From NCBI GenBank assembly GCA_964510235.1, contig CAZEBF010000011.1:1-28757 (forward strand): DNA of 28,757 bases, read 5' to 3'. The position numbers and the translations under genes were made by a program. Each line of letters opens with the position of its first letter. Position 1 is the first letter of the stretch. The DNA is from CAYUUR01 sp964510235 (lineage in GTDB: Bacteria > Patescibacteriota > Saccharimonadia > Saccharimonadales > CAYUUR01). Below the pieces are notes generated by a model, which saw only the letters and a list, made by a program, of their open reading frames with translations, was not told where the DNA came from and ran no database searches. Positions 5,318 through 13,843 of this stretch are shown piece by piece.

Positions 5318-7894
5318 TTAGCTGTAGCGATCAATTTCTTGTTTGATCTGGATGAGTTGCTCTTGAGCGTCCTTGAGTAGTTGTTTGGTCTCGTCGACTA
5401 GTTTTTTGGGCGCGTTGTCTACGTAGGATTTGTTCCCCAAACGGCCTTCTAACTGTTTGATGCGCTGTTCTTGAGCAGCTTGCTTGTCGGTAAGCTCTTG
5501 AGTGTATTTGGTGGCGGTTTCACGGTCTATCCCTAACCAACAGTTGTGCTTGGACTGTGTCAGTCTAATTCCCTGTCCGTCCTCTACCTCAGTAATGTTA
5601 GCTAGTCTGCAAAGCCTCTTTATAAGCTCACTGTGCTCACGTACAAAGGCGTCACCACTGTGATAGAGGGTGACATCGCGAACTTTGAGTGCGGTAGTGA
5701 TGGCACGGATCTCTGCCACAACAGTTTGAATTTCTGTAAACTCGTCAGCTTTCTTGCTATTGGCGCCAGTCGGTTTTGGCCATGCGCTGGTGGCAAGGAT
5801 TGTTTCACCCGTCCAACTCAAGGTCTGCCAGATGGTCTCGCTTACAAATGGCGCAAACGGATGAACAAGGCGCAAGACAGTATCGAGCGCATACGTCAGC
5901 ACCGATAGGTTTTGGCTATCCTTGGAGGCTTCTAGGTACCAGTCAGCCAGATCGTCCCAGATGAGTTGATTCACTTCATCGTATGCCTCGGCGAAACGGC
6001 ATTGTTCTATATGTCCAGTAGCGACCCCTGTAGAATGTTGTAATCTACTCAACACCCAGTGATCGGCTGGTGTTTTAGGGTCAGGCTTGCCCAGCTTGTA
6101 ATCATCGGGGGTAGCGGCTTCGATAAAGCGAGCCACATTCCAAAGCTTGTTACAGAAGTTACGCGCTCCTTCAACCTTAGTACGATCATAGCCACGATTC
6201 ACTGCTGGTGCGCGGTTAGCAATAATCCCCATACGCAGTGCATCCGAACCGTATTCCTCAATCACTGGCAGCGGATCAACCACATTACCAACCGACTTAC
6301 TCATCTTCGAGCCATCCTCTGCCATAACGTAGCCATGGATATAAACAGATTCAAAAGGAATTTTGTCGGTGACATAGAGGCCGAGCATAATCATGCGAGA
6401 CACCCATGGATTTAGGATTTCGCCACCGGTTTCCATCAAACTCAAGGGGTAGAACTGCTTGAAGTCATCATTATCAGGGTAGCCGAGTGTGGCAAACGGC
6501 CAGCTCGAACTAGAGAACCAGGTATCAAAAACATCTGGATCACGATGATACGTCTTCCCTGCCACTTCAATTGTCTGCTGATCAACGCGTTCGTCAAAGA
6601 TCCAGTCATCTGGCTCGTTAACGTTCTGGAAAGCAGGAATAGGAATACCCCAAACAATTTGCCGGCTGATGTTCCAATCGCGCAAGCCTTTAAGGTAGGC
6701 AATCAACTGTGTACGTTTGGCTTCTGGATGAAAGGTGATCTCGTTCTTTTCGAGCACTTTGATAGCCCGCTTCGCCAGTGGCTGCATGTCCACGAACCAC
6801 TGATCACGTACTAGCGGTTGGATAATCGTTTTACACTTGTAACAGTGGCCAACGCGGTGTTCGTGGTCTTCAATTTTTTCAAGCAAGCCGAGTTCTTTTA
6901 CGTTCTCAATCACTTTGGCGCGAGCGTCTTCAACAGTGAGGTTGTGATAGGTACGAGGCGCGTCGTGACCGATCTTCCCTTCTTCGGTAATCACGCTCAA
7001 CAGCGGTAGATTGTGCTTCTTGGCGACATCAAAGTCATTAGGGTCATGGGCGGCTGTAATTTTAACTGCGCCTGTACCAAATTCTGGGTCTACCATCGGG
7101 TCGGCGATGACCGGCACTTCCCTATCCGCCAGAGGTATCTTCACGGTTCGGCCAACCAAATGTTTAAAACGCTTGTCATCTGGATGAACGGCAACAGCTA
7201 CATCACCGAGCATGGTTTCTGGCCGTGTTGTGGCAATCAAAATGTAGTCTTTTTCATCAACCACCCCTTCTAAAGGTAGCAACGGAAAATGCATGTAGTA
7301 CATCTTGCCCATCTCGGTCGTATACTCGACCTCGATATCAGCAAAAGCCGTACCATGGAAAGTACAAAAGTTAACCAAGCGTTCACCTCTGTAGATAAGG
7401 CCGTCATCCCACATTTGCTTGAAGGTTTTATAGGCACGCTTCACGATCTTTTCATCCAGGGTGTAGGTGTACCGGTTCCAGTCACAGCTAACGCCAACTT
7501 TGCGAAATTGCGTCTCAAAATTCGACTTATTCTGCGCCACAAAGTCCCATATCTGGGTGTAGAGTTCTTCTCTAGTGAAATCAAAACGGCTTTTACCTTC
7601 TTTGGCAAGATGCTTTTCGTAGACGACCTGGGTCTCAAAGCCAGCGTGGTCGGCCCCTGGTAGTAGAAGTGTCGCCTTCCCTGTCATGCGGTGATACCGA
7701 GTAGCTATATCCTCTAAAGCAATCGTCATAGCGGTACCAATATGCAGGTTTGCATTGGCATTTGGCGGAGGAATCACGATGCTGTAGGTTTGGTCGTTAT
7801 CTCTGTGCTTTGGCACAAAGCTTTCAGTTTTTTCCCAGAGCGCGTAGATGTCAGATTCGTACTGGCCCGGCTCGTACACCTTGTTTAGTTTCAT
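5318..7894 (-). CDS. valS: Valine-tRNA ligase
   Basis: Class I synthetase of 858 aa charging tRNA-Val. Domains in order: Rossmann half with PPPNANANLHIGTAM at residues 43-57; CP1 editing domain about 200-345 with ATTRPETMLGD (221-231) and GTGAVKITAAHDPNDFD (273-289), typical of ValS; a CYKC pair (351-354); GSKMSKSVGN (528-537). The anticodon-binding helical domain follows, with a C-terminal coiled coil (about 790-855) that is a ValS trademark. The HIGH signature reads HIGT here, confirmed in the DNA as CAT ATT GGT ACC on the minus strand. The ATG is preceded seven bases upstream by an extended -10 (TGATACGCT, 7902-7909), with no Shine-Dalgarno. It probably has its own promoter, separate from tsaD upstream. 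Confidence 0.98.
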   Translation of the reverse strand: MKLNKVYEPGQYESDIYALWEKTESFVPKHRDNDQTYSIVIPPPNANANLHIGTAMTIALEDIATRYHRMTGKATLLLPGADHAGFETQVVYEKHLAKEGKSRFDFTREELYTQIWDFVAQNKSNFETQFRKVGVSCDWNRYTYTLDEKIVKRAYKTFKQMWDDGLIYRGERLVNFCTFHGTAFADIEVEYTTEMGKMYYMHFPLLPLEGVVDEKDYILIATTRPETMLGDVAVAVHPDDKRFKHLVGRTVKIPLADREVPVIADPMVDPEFGTGAVKITAAHDPNDFDVAKKHNLPLLSVITEEGKIGHDAPRTYHNLTVEDARAKVIENVKELGLLEKIEDHEHRVGHCYKCKTIIQPLVRDQWFVDMQPLAKRAIKVLEKNEITFHPEAKRTQLIAYLKGLRDWNISRQIVWGIPIPAFQNVNEPDDWIFDERVDQQTIEVAGKTYHRDPDVFDTWFSSSSWPFATLGYPDNDDFKQFYPLSLMETGGEILNPWVSRMIMLGLYVTDKIPFESVYIHGYVMAEDGSKMSKSVGNVVDPLPVIEEYGSDALRMGIIANRAPAVNRGYDRTKVEGARNFCNKLWNVARFIEAATPDDYKLGKPDPKTPADHWVLSRLQHSTGVATGHIEQCRFAEAYDEVNQLIWDDLADWYLEASKDSQNLSVLTYALDTVLRLVHPFAPFVSETIWQTLSWTGETILATSAWPKPTGANSKKADEFTEIQTVVAEIRAITTALKVRDVTLYHSGDAFVREHSELIKRLCRLANITEVEDGQGIRLTQSKHNCWLGIDRETATKYTQELTDKQAAQEQRIKQLEGRLGNKSYVDNAPKKLVDETKQLLKDAQEQLIQIKQEIDRYS

Positions 7895-7957
7895 ACCCTA
7901 CAGCGTATCATTTTGGCTTTAAAAAATCACCCCTGTTTTTATGGAGTGGTCATAAGC

Positions 7958-7973
7958 AGTTTCACGTGAAAAA
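7958..7973. promoter_or_regulatory. parS-like palindrome (candidate ParB site)
   Basis: The 16 bases AGTTTCACGTGAAAAA match the bacterial parS consensus TGTTTCACGTGAAACA at 14 positions, including the perfect 12-base core TTTCACGTGAAA (7960-7971). The site lies in the 264-base non-coding stretch between valS and tsaD. Other CACGTG sites in the window (12890, 20540, 27036) lie inside genes and lack the flanks. ParB binding is inferred from the consensus only. Confidence 0.5.
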
Positions 7974-8056
7974 TTTTGCACAAATAATCTCAAAGGCTAC
8001 ACCCGTTGCGCCGATAATAAACACCCAAAACCAGCTTTTGTTTTGCCGGAAAGTAC

Positions 8057-8075
8057 AAGCTTGCTAATCAAGCTT
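8057..8075. repeat. Perfect 7-bp inverted repeat
   Basis: AAGCTTG (8057-8063) and CAAGCTT (8069-8075) flank a five-base loop in the tsaD-valS spacer. There is no T-tract on the minus strand after it, so it is not a convincing tsaD terminator. On the plus strand a T-rich stretch follows at 8088-8099, but no plus-strand gene precedes it. The rest of the spacer (7895-8158) holds the valS promoter and the parS-like site. Confidence 0.4.
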
Positions 8076-8158
8076 TGTGTAAGACACTTGTTTGTTTTTG
8101 CCCCCAAAGCATAACAAGAATTAACAGAGGCTGCAACTCAGATTTGAGAAGACAAAGT

Positions 8159-9220
8159 TTACATTGATAAGTTGGGTTTGATTGCCAGAGAGTAGGGGTC
8201 GGCGGTGGGTCGATCATGCATCATATGAAAGCAGCCGAGGGTGGCAACCATAGCGCCGTTATCGGTGCAGAGTTTTGGATCAGTATATTGGACAGGCAAG
8301 GGGAGTCGTTCTAGCAGCTGGCGTCGTAGTTCGGGACTTGCGGCAACGCCTCCTGCGATAACGACACTCTTTGGCGAAAACTCGTCAAAAGCCAACATCG
8401 TCTTATCGACGACTGTTTCGATGGCGATGTGTTGAAAGCTCGCGGCAATGTCAGCTTTCTGAGCTTCAGACAGCCGTTCAGCCAGCTTTGTGGACGGAAA
8501 ACTATGATCCTCACCAACCGCTGCCTGAGCTGCCCTCAGAACGGCTGTCTTAGGCCCAGAGAAACTGAAGTCATACTTGCCGGGAACTTTGGCTTTGGGA
8601 AAGCTGAATGCCTTAGGGTCGCCTTCCACGGCTTTTTTGCCAACACTTGGTCCGCCAGGGTAGGGGAGACCGAGGATCTTAGCGACTTTATCAAAGGCTT
8701 CACCAATGGCGTCGTCATGGGTTTGCCCAAGCAAGGTGTAATTAAAATGGTCGCGGAACAGTACCAGTTGGCTGTGGCCACCACTGACAATCAGAGCCAA
8801 CAACGGAAAGCGTGGCTGTCTGCTGGGTAGTTTGAAGTCGGGCAGAGGAGTCTCAGTTAAGAAGTTGGCGTAGACGTGTGCTTCAACGTGATTTATTGCA
8901 TAAAGCGGCTTGTCATAGGTGATAGCCAGCGTACGCGCCGTCATGACTCCTACTAACAGAGAGCCGCCTAAACCAGCCCCGTAGGTGACAGCAATTGCAT
9001 CAATATCATCCCAGCCGCACTTTGCTTGCTCGAGAGCATCTTCAATCACGGGCATGATGGCCTCAATATGACTGCGTGCAGCGATTTCTGGCACCACACC
9101 ACCGAACTTGGCGTGCAGATCCATACTCGAAGCTGTCACAACAGAGAGTAAATGCTTGCCATCTTCGACAACCGCTGCACTTGTCTCGTCACAACTCGAT
9201 TCAATTCCAAGAATTTTCAC
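8159..9220 (-). CDS. tsaD: tRNA N6-adenosine threonylcarbamoyltransferase
   Basis: Protein of 353 aa of the Kae1/TsaD ASKHA family. With TsaB, TsaE and TsaC it makes the t6A37 modification in tRNAs reading ANN codons. The N-terminus MKILGIESSCDETSAAVVED is near-universal. The metal-binding histidines are in INHVEAHVYANF, and the family motifs SGGHSQLVLF, YPGGPSVGKKA and VIAGGVAASPELR are present. The start is GTG 9220. Upstream frame extension to 9244 runs through an extended -10 box (TGTTATGCT, minus strand, 9227-9235) that lies six bases before the GTG, and the family begins at this residue. It is divergent from the 671-aa gene at 9288. Confidence 0.97.
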   Translation of the reverse strand: MKILGIESSCDETSAAVVEDGKHLLSVVTASSMDLHAKFGGVVPEIAARSHIEAIMPVIEDALEQAKCGWDDIDAIAVTYGAGLGGSLLVGVMTARTLAITYDKPLYAINHVEAHVYANFLTETPLPDFKLPSRQPRFPLLALIVSGGHSQLVLFRDHFNYTLLGQTHDDAIGEAFDKVAKILGLPYPGGPSVGKKAVEGDPKAFSFPKAKVPGKYDFSFSGPKTAVLRAAQAAVGEDHSFPSTKLAERLSEAQKADIAASFQHIAIETVVDKTMLAFDEFSPKSVVIAGGVAASPELRRQLLERLPLPVQYTDPKLCTDNGAMVATLGCFHMMHDRPTADPYSLAIKPNLSM

Positions 9221-9287
9221 CCCTACAGCATAACAGATTAGCAAACACCTCTATTGCCAAAAGCGCAATATTATGCTAATGTTAATT

Positions 9288-11303
9288 ATGAAAGTAACCA
9301 ACAAAAACATGACCGAAACATTTGCCAGAATAAATCAAGAATCGTCTGTGCCAGATAGTACCGTTTTGGCTGATTCAGGCCAAGGCGAAAGTCTAGCTGT
9401 CAATGAGCGGAAGATTCACCAAGAGATAGTTTTGGATGAGCAGAGCTTCGAACGGACACAGTTTGATATTTATGATGACGTCTCGGTTGTTTTTAAGGGC
9501 TTAGAAGAGTTGCCGACTTTTCCTGATCAAGAGCAAATCACCGAGTTTGTGGTTGATTATAAACAGCGGCCGATTAGAACTAGTGGTGATGATTTTGGTG
9601 AGTGGTTGGACCGGGCGACGGATGGGCAGCCTTTTGCTGACCCATTTGAAAGAGCCAGCGAGTCTGGGCAAAGAATTCGACTCATTGCCAACAGCACACC
9701 ACTCGGGGTGGCGCGGCTTGCCAAGTTTCTGTCTACCCAGATGGGAGTAGGCAATGAAGATGCATCGGGCAAACTTGCAGAGCTGGAACAAAAGCTAGAT
9801 CAGGAAATGGTTGATGATCAAGTACAAGGTTTTCTCGATCAAATTTATGCCTGTAGTGTTGTTGATTCGACAGGTACTAGGGAGCGGCCTAGCGAGCTGG
9901 GGTTATTAGAGGTTGCATTTGCCTTGACCGGTGATGTAGACGCAAAAAAAGTGGTTGCGGCCAAAGAAAAGACATTGGAACTACTAGATAGTTCTAGTCG
10001 CGGACAGAAGACCTTAGAGCTAAACAGAGATCCAGAAACTGAATCATTGGTAGAGCCCGGGACGATGCTCGCCAAGGAACAACTAGTCACGATTAAGGAT
10101 CAACATTTTGTGGCAGTGCACACAACAGGAGTGAAGCCGTATTCGATTGATCAGGAAGATTCAGAAGGTCCACTCATAATGCGACCGACTGCAGGCTTTG
10201 GTTCGCCGAGTGAAATCGGATATTACCCAAGGGCTAGCATACACTTTTCGTTGAACCACACCGTTGAGTCTCACATACAAGGAGATTTCTCAGACCGTGC
10301 ATTTACATTAGTATCTCCACTTGAAGACTTGGTCGCGTACAACGGAGTTCCAGCTGCGCTCAACGGAGTAGATACCTACTTTGTGTCCAGACCTGGGGAA
10401 GGCGTGTTCTTGCCTGAAAACACCAGCGTCGTTGAAATGCATGCAACCGACCAAGCTAGCCTAATCGAGAAACAGGGTCGCTTTGTTCGAATTAACGAAG
10501 TACAGCTAGACGTCAGGGGCCTGGAAGACCTAGCCAGTTTTGTTGAAGGTAACTACCCAGAACTTTACGATATAGGGGCAGGTGATGACTACGAAATAAG
10601 TAATGAGCTCAAGGTAAAATTGTTGGCTGAAAAAATCGCCAAAAACACAGAGCTTAATATCGATTTTCTCGATTTGGATGAAAACATTAGTTCCAGTGAT
10701 CCTGCCCATTTCGAGCAGGTCAAACAGTACAGGACCAAAGTAGCTGAGGCATTACAAACTATTATGACTGTTACGGGTATTGAAAAGGCTCCAATAGCCA
10801 AAGAAGAGGGTAGGGAGATGATTTCAAACGCTCTCGAGTTATTTCTATCTGGTGAAGCTGACCTGACTGGTCATAAGGGCTTGCAGTCATTCCTGGGGGA
10901 GGCAATTCGAAAAACAGTTGTTGAACTAGAAATACTTCAGCGTAATGGCGATGTGGTCCAAAGCGATGGGATGAGTGCATATATCGAAACAAGCGGCTTC
11001 GACGAGCGCGTTTATGAGGTTGCGAAAAAAATTGGCGCACCCACAGGCCTTCATGTTTATAACCCTGAGGGTAACTTGGAGTTTCTTATAGGAAGTGCGA
11101 TTTCAGACGCCAACAAAACCAATCAAGCACCTGACGGCGAAGCATACACTGAGTTTGACTGGACAAAATTTGATAGTTCGATGCTGTGGTCAGCGCTTCA
11201 AGGCTGTTCGCGACAAGTTCGACAGACGATAGTTCGGACAGGTATGCTCACCTACGCGAAACGACAAAACACCAGTCTAGGTTCTGACTCTTCTGTGTTC
11301 TAA
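9288..11303 (+). CDS. Hypothetical protein, 671 aa
   Basis: Large soluble acidic protein that I do not recognise. No signal peptide or membrane segment is visible. The N-terminal 60 residues are polar and probably disordered; residues about 135-250 look mainly helical. A more conserved-looking central block (about residues 305-390) holds YYPRASIHFSLNHTVESH, then FTLVSPLEDLVAYNGVP and later GVFLPENTSVVEMH. The last 250 residues are again helical. The spacing of Arg, the strand around LVSPLED and the late Glu loosely recalls ADP-ribosyltransferase-like folds, but I would not assign that. Start: TATGCT (9272-9277) overlaps the first ATG (9273), so ATG 9288, ten bases after the box, is preferred. 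It stands alone before the Mur ligase, which has its own promoter. Confidence 0.75.
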   Translation: MKVTNKNMTETFARINQESSVPDSTVLADSGQGESLAVNERKIHQEIVLDEQSFERTQFDIYDDVSVVFKGLEELPTFPDQEQITEFVVDYKQRPIRTSGDDFGEWLDRATDGQPFADPFERASESGQRIRLIANSTPLGVARLAKFLSTQMGVGNEDASGKLAELEQKLDQEMVDDQVQGFLDQIYACSVVDSTGTRERPSELGLLEVAFALTGDVDAKKVVAAKEKTLELLDSSSRGQKTLELNRDPETESLVEPGTMLAKEQLVTIKDQHFVAVHTTGVKPYSIDQEDSEGPLIMRPTAGFGSPSEIGYYPRASIHFSLNHTVESHIQGDFSDRAFTLVSPLEDLVAYNGVPAALNGVDTYFVSRPGEGVFLPENTSVVEMHATDQASLIEKQGRFVRINEVQLDVRGLEDLASFVEGNYPELYDIGAGDDYEISNELKVKLLAEKIAKNTELNIDFLDLDENISSSDPAHFEQVKQYRTKVAEALQTIMTVTGIEKAPIAKEEGREMISNALELFLSGEADLTGHKGLQSFLGEAIRKTVVELEILQRNGDVVQSDGMSAYIETSGFDERVYEVAKKIGAPTGLHVYNPEGNLEFLIGSAISDANKTNQAPDGEAYTEFDWTKFDSSMLWSALQGCSRQVRQTIVRTGMLTYAKRQNTSLGSDSSVF

Positions 11304-11355
11304 GACGTCACCAAACCGTATCCAATTTTGTAAACAAGCACTATACTAGTCGGTA

Positions 11356-12654
11356 ATGGGAATTCGAGACACAGTCAAAAGAGTCATTCCAACTTCTTTG
11401 TTTCAGGCGGTTGAGCCGATAGGTCATCTGACTGAGGCGGTGTTTTTTAACGTCATTAACGGCTTTCCTGGCCGAAAGTTCAAGGTAATTGGCATCACAG
11501 GGACTAATGGCAAGACGACGACGAGCTTTTTGGTGCACTGCATGTTACATGAGGCTGGCTATAACGTCGGGCTTATGACGACCGTAGCGTATGGTGCGGG
11601 TATGGACATCAAGCCGCAGATTCATCACATGACCAACGTCAGCGTGCCCGAGCTCATGAAGCGCCTGAAGTACCTCCGGTCAGAAGGGGTCGAGTGGCTG
11701 GTGCTCGAAACAACCAGTCACGCACTGGCGCAACACCGCGTCTGGGGGATCCCGTACACCTTGGCGGTATTTACCAACATCACACACGAGCATCTGGATT
11801 ATCACAAAACCTTTGAACGATACCTGGCCGCCAAACGCTCGCTGTTTGAGATAACGAATCATAATCGCGAAGGATTACGTACCGGAATTGTGAACGCTGA
11901 CGATCCGAACGCCGATGCATTTGCCAGTGCCATCGAACATCCTGTCTTGTACGGGGTAGAGAAGGGTGATCTCAAAGCACGCAACGTCAAACTAACGCCA
12001 AAAGGCAGCACCTATGAGGTGTTTGCCGAAGGTGAAGTCTACAAAATTACCTGTCATTTGCCAGGTAGCTTCAATGTTTCGAACTCGCTGGCCGCACTCG
12101 GTGTGGGCCGTGCGCTTGGTCTGACCAAAGCGCAGATCGAACAAGGTATCGCGGCGCTCAAAGGTGTCGAAGGCCGTATGGATCCCGTAGACGAAGGCCA
12201 AGATTTTGACGTTATCGTTGACTTTGCGCACACCCCAGACAGCTTCGAAAAACTCTTTAAGGACCTCAAACCAGTCGTGAAAGGCAAACTTATCTGTATG
12301 TTTGGCTCAGCCGGTCGCCGCGATGAAGCCAAGCGGGCTATCCAAGGCGAGCTGGCCGGGAAGTATTGCGACGAAGTAGTTATTACCGAAGAAGACGATC
12401 GTGATATCGATGGCGTTGAAATCATGAATCAGATTGCCGAAGGTGCCGAAGAAGCCGGCAAACAGCGTGACAAAGATCTCTTCCTCGTCCATGACCGGAC
12501 CGAGGCGATTAACTTTACGGTAAAACGAGCCAAAAAAGGCGACACGGTTATCCTGCTCGGCAAAGGTCACGAAAAAACCATCGAACGCGCCAACGGCGAA
12601 AACCCGTGGGACGAAATCGCCACCACCCGCGCGGCCATCAAATCATTGTCCTGA
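11356..12654 (+). CDS. MurE-like Mur ligase lacking the N-terminal domain
   Basis: ATP-dependent amide ligase of 432 aa. Features: P-loop GITGTNGKTTT (about 46-56), ETTSHAL, NITHEHLDYH, the conserved YLAAKRSLF lysine region, C-terminal domain opening VDFAHTPDSFEKL, GSAGRRDEAKR and LLGKGHEKTIE. The closing pattern is that of MurE, which adds the third amino acid to UDP-MurNAc-dipeptide. MurE is normally about 480-500 aa with about 100 residues before the P-loop; here only about 48 precede it, so the UDP-binding N-domain is missing. Where MurE has DNPR (diaminopimelate selection), this protein has EEDDRD. It may act on another substrate or be a paralogue. TATACT (11342-11347) lies eight bases before the ATG, with no Shine-Dalgarno. 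Ends in TGA. Confidence 0.85.
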   Translation: MGIRDTVKRVIPTSLFQAVEPIGHLTEAVFFNVINGFPGRKFKVIGITGTNGKTTTSFLVHCMLHEAGYNVGLMTTVAYGAGMDIKPQIHHMTNVSVPELMKRLKYLRSEGVEWLVLETTSHALAQHRVWGIPYTLAVFTNITHEHLDYHKTFERYLAAKRSLFEITNHNREGLRTGIVNADDPNADAFASAIEHPVLYGVEKGDLKARNVKLTPKGSTYEVFAEGEVYKITCHLPGSFNVSNSLAALGVGRALGLTKAQIEQGIAALKGVEGRMDPVDEGQDFDVIVDFAHTPDSFEKLFKDLKPVVKGKLICMFGSAGRRDEAKRAIQGELAGKYCDEVVITEEDDRDIDGVEIMNQIAEGAEEAGKQRDKDLFLVHDRTEAINFTVKRAKKGDTVILLGKGHEKTIERANGENPWDEIATTRAAIKSLS

Positions 12655-12674
12655 CAGATATAAGATTGTATAAT
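12646..12674 (+). promoter_or_regulatory. Sigma70-type promoter of the 247-aa gene
   Basis: TTGTCC (12646-12651), a 17-base spacer, and consensus TATAAT (12669-12674). The GTG start is seven bases downstream, so the transcript is probably leaderless. The -35 overlaps the end of the Mur ligase gene. Confidence 0.7.
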
Positions 12675-12681
12675 ATACCGC

Positions 12682-13425
12682 GTGAACACAGTTACTTATG
12701 CGGAGTTAGATCAGGTACGTCATGATGTTGCTGAGCTGGTGCCTGGCTACTACCGAAGCGAGCTAAATCCATTTGCAGCACTTGAGAAGCAACAAGGCAA
12801 TTGCTTTACGAGCGCAGTTATTGCTGCAGTGGCGCTTGCATTGGCGTACGATTCAGACGCGTCCTTAGTATGGAGTGAGCGACTGCACGCACGTGAAATT
12901 TCAACTACTGGATTCCATGTGAAAGGCGCAAACACAGAAGGTAAAATAAAGGACATCCAGCACGTCACCTTAGTTGCTCCAAGAGGAATTGACCAATACG
13001 ACATACTCGCGCTAAGTTTTGGTGAAAATGTAACCGAGGGGTCAACCGTACAGAGTGCATTTATGAAAACTGACGAAGGAGCTCGGATATACAATTACAA
13101 CTTCATGGATGTATCACCCGAGGACGAGAATGTGGTGGACTATTTCACTCGTTCACATGCTGAGGAGCCGCTGCTGATGACTACCGACGACTATGAGGTT
13201 ACGACTACTGCGTACGGAGCAAGTCTGGGTTTGGTATCGATGGATTGGCAGCGAGGGGCAAACGAATACCTCACAGCGCTTGATGTGCCGCCAATTGACT
13301 TCGAGGCGCTTGCAGGCGCATTCATGCCACGGCTTATTGCAATGCGTGATTGGCGTCGCACAAATGGCGTAAACTCTCAGGTTCAAGAGCGAGTCCAGCC
13401 ACTTATCCCGTTGCCGCCGATCTAG
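12682..13425 (+). CDS. Hypothetical protein with Cys/His pair, possible thiol hydrolase
   Basis: Protein of 247 aa, family not recognised. Around residue 41 it reads LEKQQGNCFTSAVIAAVALAL: a cysteine opening a helix, preceded by glutamines, which is how papain-fold and transglutaminase-like enzymes present their nucleophile. A strand with IQHVTLVAP follows at about residues 92-100 and would supply the histidine. This is pattern reasoning, not a family match. There are no membrane segments or signal peptide. The rest is acidic and ends in a Pro-rich LIPLPPI. The GTG start directly follows a strong promoter. It sits after the Mur ligase, so a role near peptidoglycan or peptide processing is imaginable but unsupported. 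Confidence 0.7.
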   Translation: MNTVTYAELDQVRHDVAELVPGYYRSELNPFAALEKQQGNCFTSAVIAAVALALAYDSDASLVWSERLHAREISTTGFHVKGANTEGKIKDIQHVTLVAPRGIDQYDILALSFGENVTEGSTVQSAFMKTDEGARIYNYNFMDVSPEDENVVDYFTRSHAEEPLLMTTDDYEVTTTAYGASLGLVSMDWQRGANEYLTALDVPPIDFEALAGAFMPRLIAMRDWRRTNGVNSQVQERVQPLIPLPPI

Positions 13426-13464
13426 GTGCTTAGCTGATTGCGATGTATGTCTTCTCGAGAGGCA

Positions 13465-13493
13465 TTGCGTTAAGACGTCCAATGTTGTATAAT
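13465..13493 (+). promoter_or_regulatory. Sigma70-type promoter of the 95-aa gene
   Basis: TTGCGT (13465-13470), 17-base spacer, consensus TATAAT (13488-13493), then seven bases to the ATG at 13501. It lies in the 75-base space after the 247-aa gene, so that gene and the next are transcribed independently. Confidence 0.7.
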
Positions 13494-13500
13494 CTGTCTA

Positions 13501-13788
13501 ATGTCCTATGAGTCTACCGGAGAAGCAGGTAATAACACCCCCCATCCAGCCCAGATAGAACACATTTCTGAAGTGTTAGGGGCGTGGCTCGAAAGTTACC
13601 GAGAAGCGATAAGTGAAGAGCTCGACCAGCGAGAGGCGACACCGCCATCGCATCTTAGTCCCGTGAGTGAGCAGTTGAACCATTTATCAGCGGTAGCAGT
13701 CTTGAATGGCAGGCAACAAGCTGCATCTGATTTTCTTGATCAGGTCAAACATCTTCGCTCTTTGCTTGGATCCTCCGACACAGACTAA
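13501..13788 (+). CDS. Hypothetical protein, 95 aa
   Basis: Small acidic soluble protein, not recognised. After a polar N-terminus rich in Gly, Asn and Pro it appears to consist of two helices (about 18-46 and 58-90) joined by a Pro-rich turn (ATPPSHLSPVS). The second helix carries regularly spaced Leu/Val/Ala (LNHLSAVAVLNGRQQAASDFLDQVKHL). It has its own promoter and an ATG seven bases after TATAAT, with no ribosome binding site. The strong promoter and clean bounds make it a credible gene. Confidence 0.6.
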   Translation: MSYESTGEAGNNTPHPAQIEHISEVLGAWLESYREAISEELDQREATPPSHLSPVSEQLNHLSAVAVLNGRQQAASDFLDQVKHLRSLLGSSDTD

Positions 13789-13805
13789 GATACCCTGTAG
13801 TACAA

Positions 13806-13834
13806 TTGACAAAAGCACAAATCAGTGCTAGAAT
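13806..13834 (+). promoter_or_regulatory. Strong sigma70-type promoter
   Basis: Consensus TTGACA (13806-13811), a 17-base spacer, and TAGAAT (13829-13834). The GTG at 13844 is nine bases past the -10, close to the expected transcription start. It is one of the best promoter matches in the window. Confidence 0.8.
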
Positions 13835-13843
13835 GTTTGTACT

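Noticed and set aside
7962..8063. Minus-strand fragment encoding a hydrophobic peptide (SWFWVFIIGATGVAFEII)
   Set aside because: It looks like a piece of a small membrane protein, but there is an in-frame TAG directly upstream and no start codon except a GTG deep inside. It could be a decayed gene; support is too weak to list.
12890..12895. CACGTG motifs at 12890, 20540 and 27036 as further parS sites
   Set aside because: All lie inside coding genes and do not match the parS flanks.
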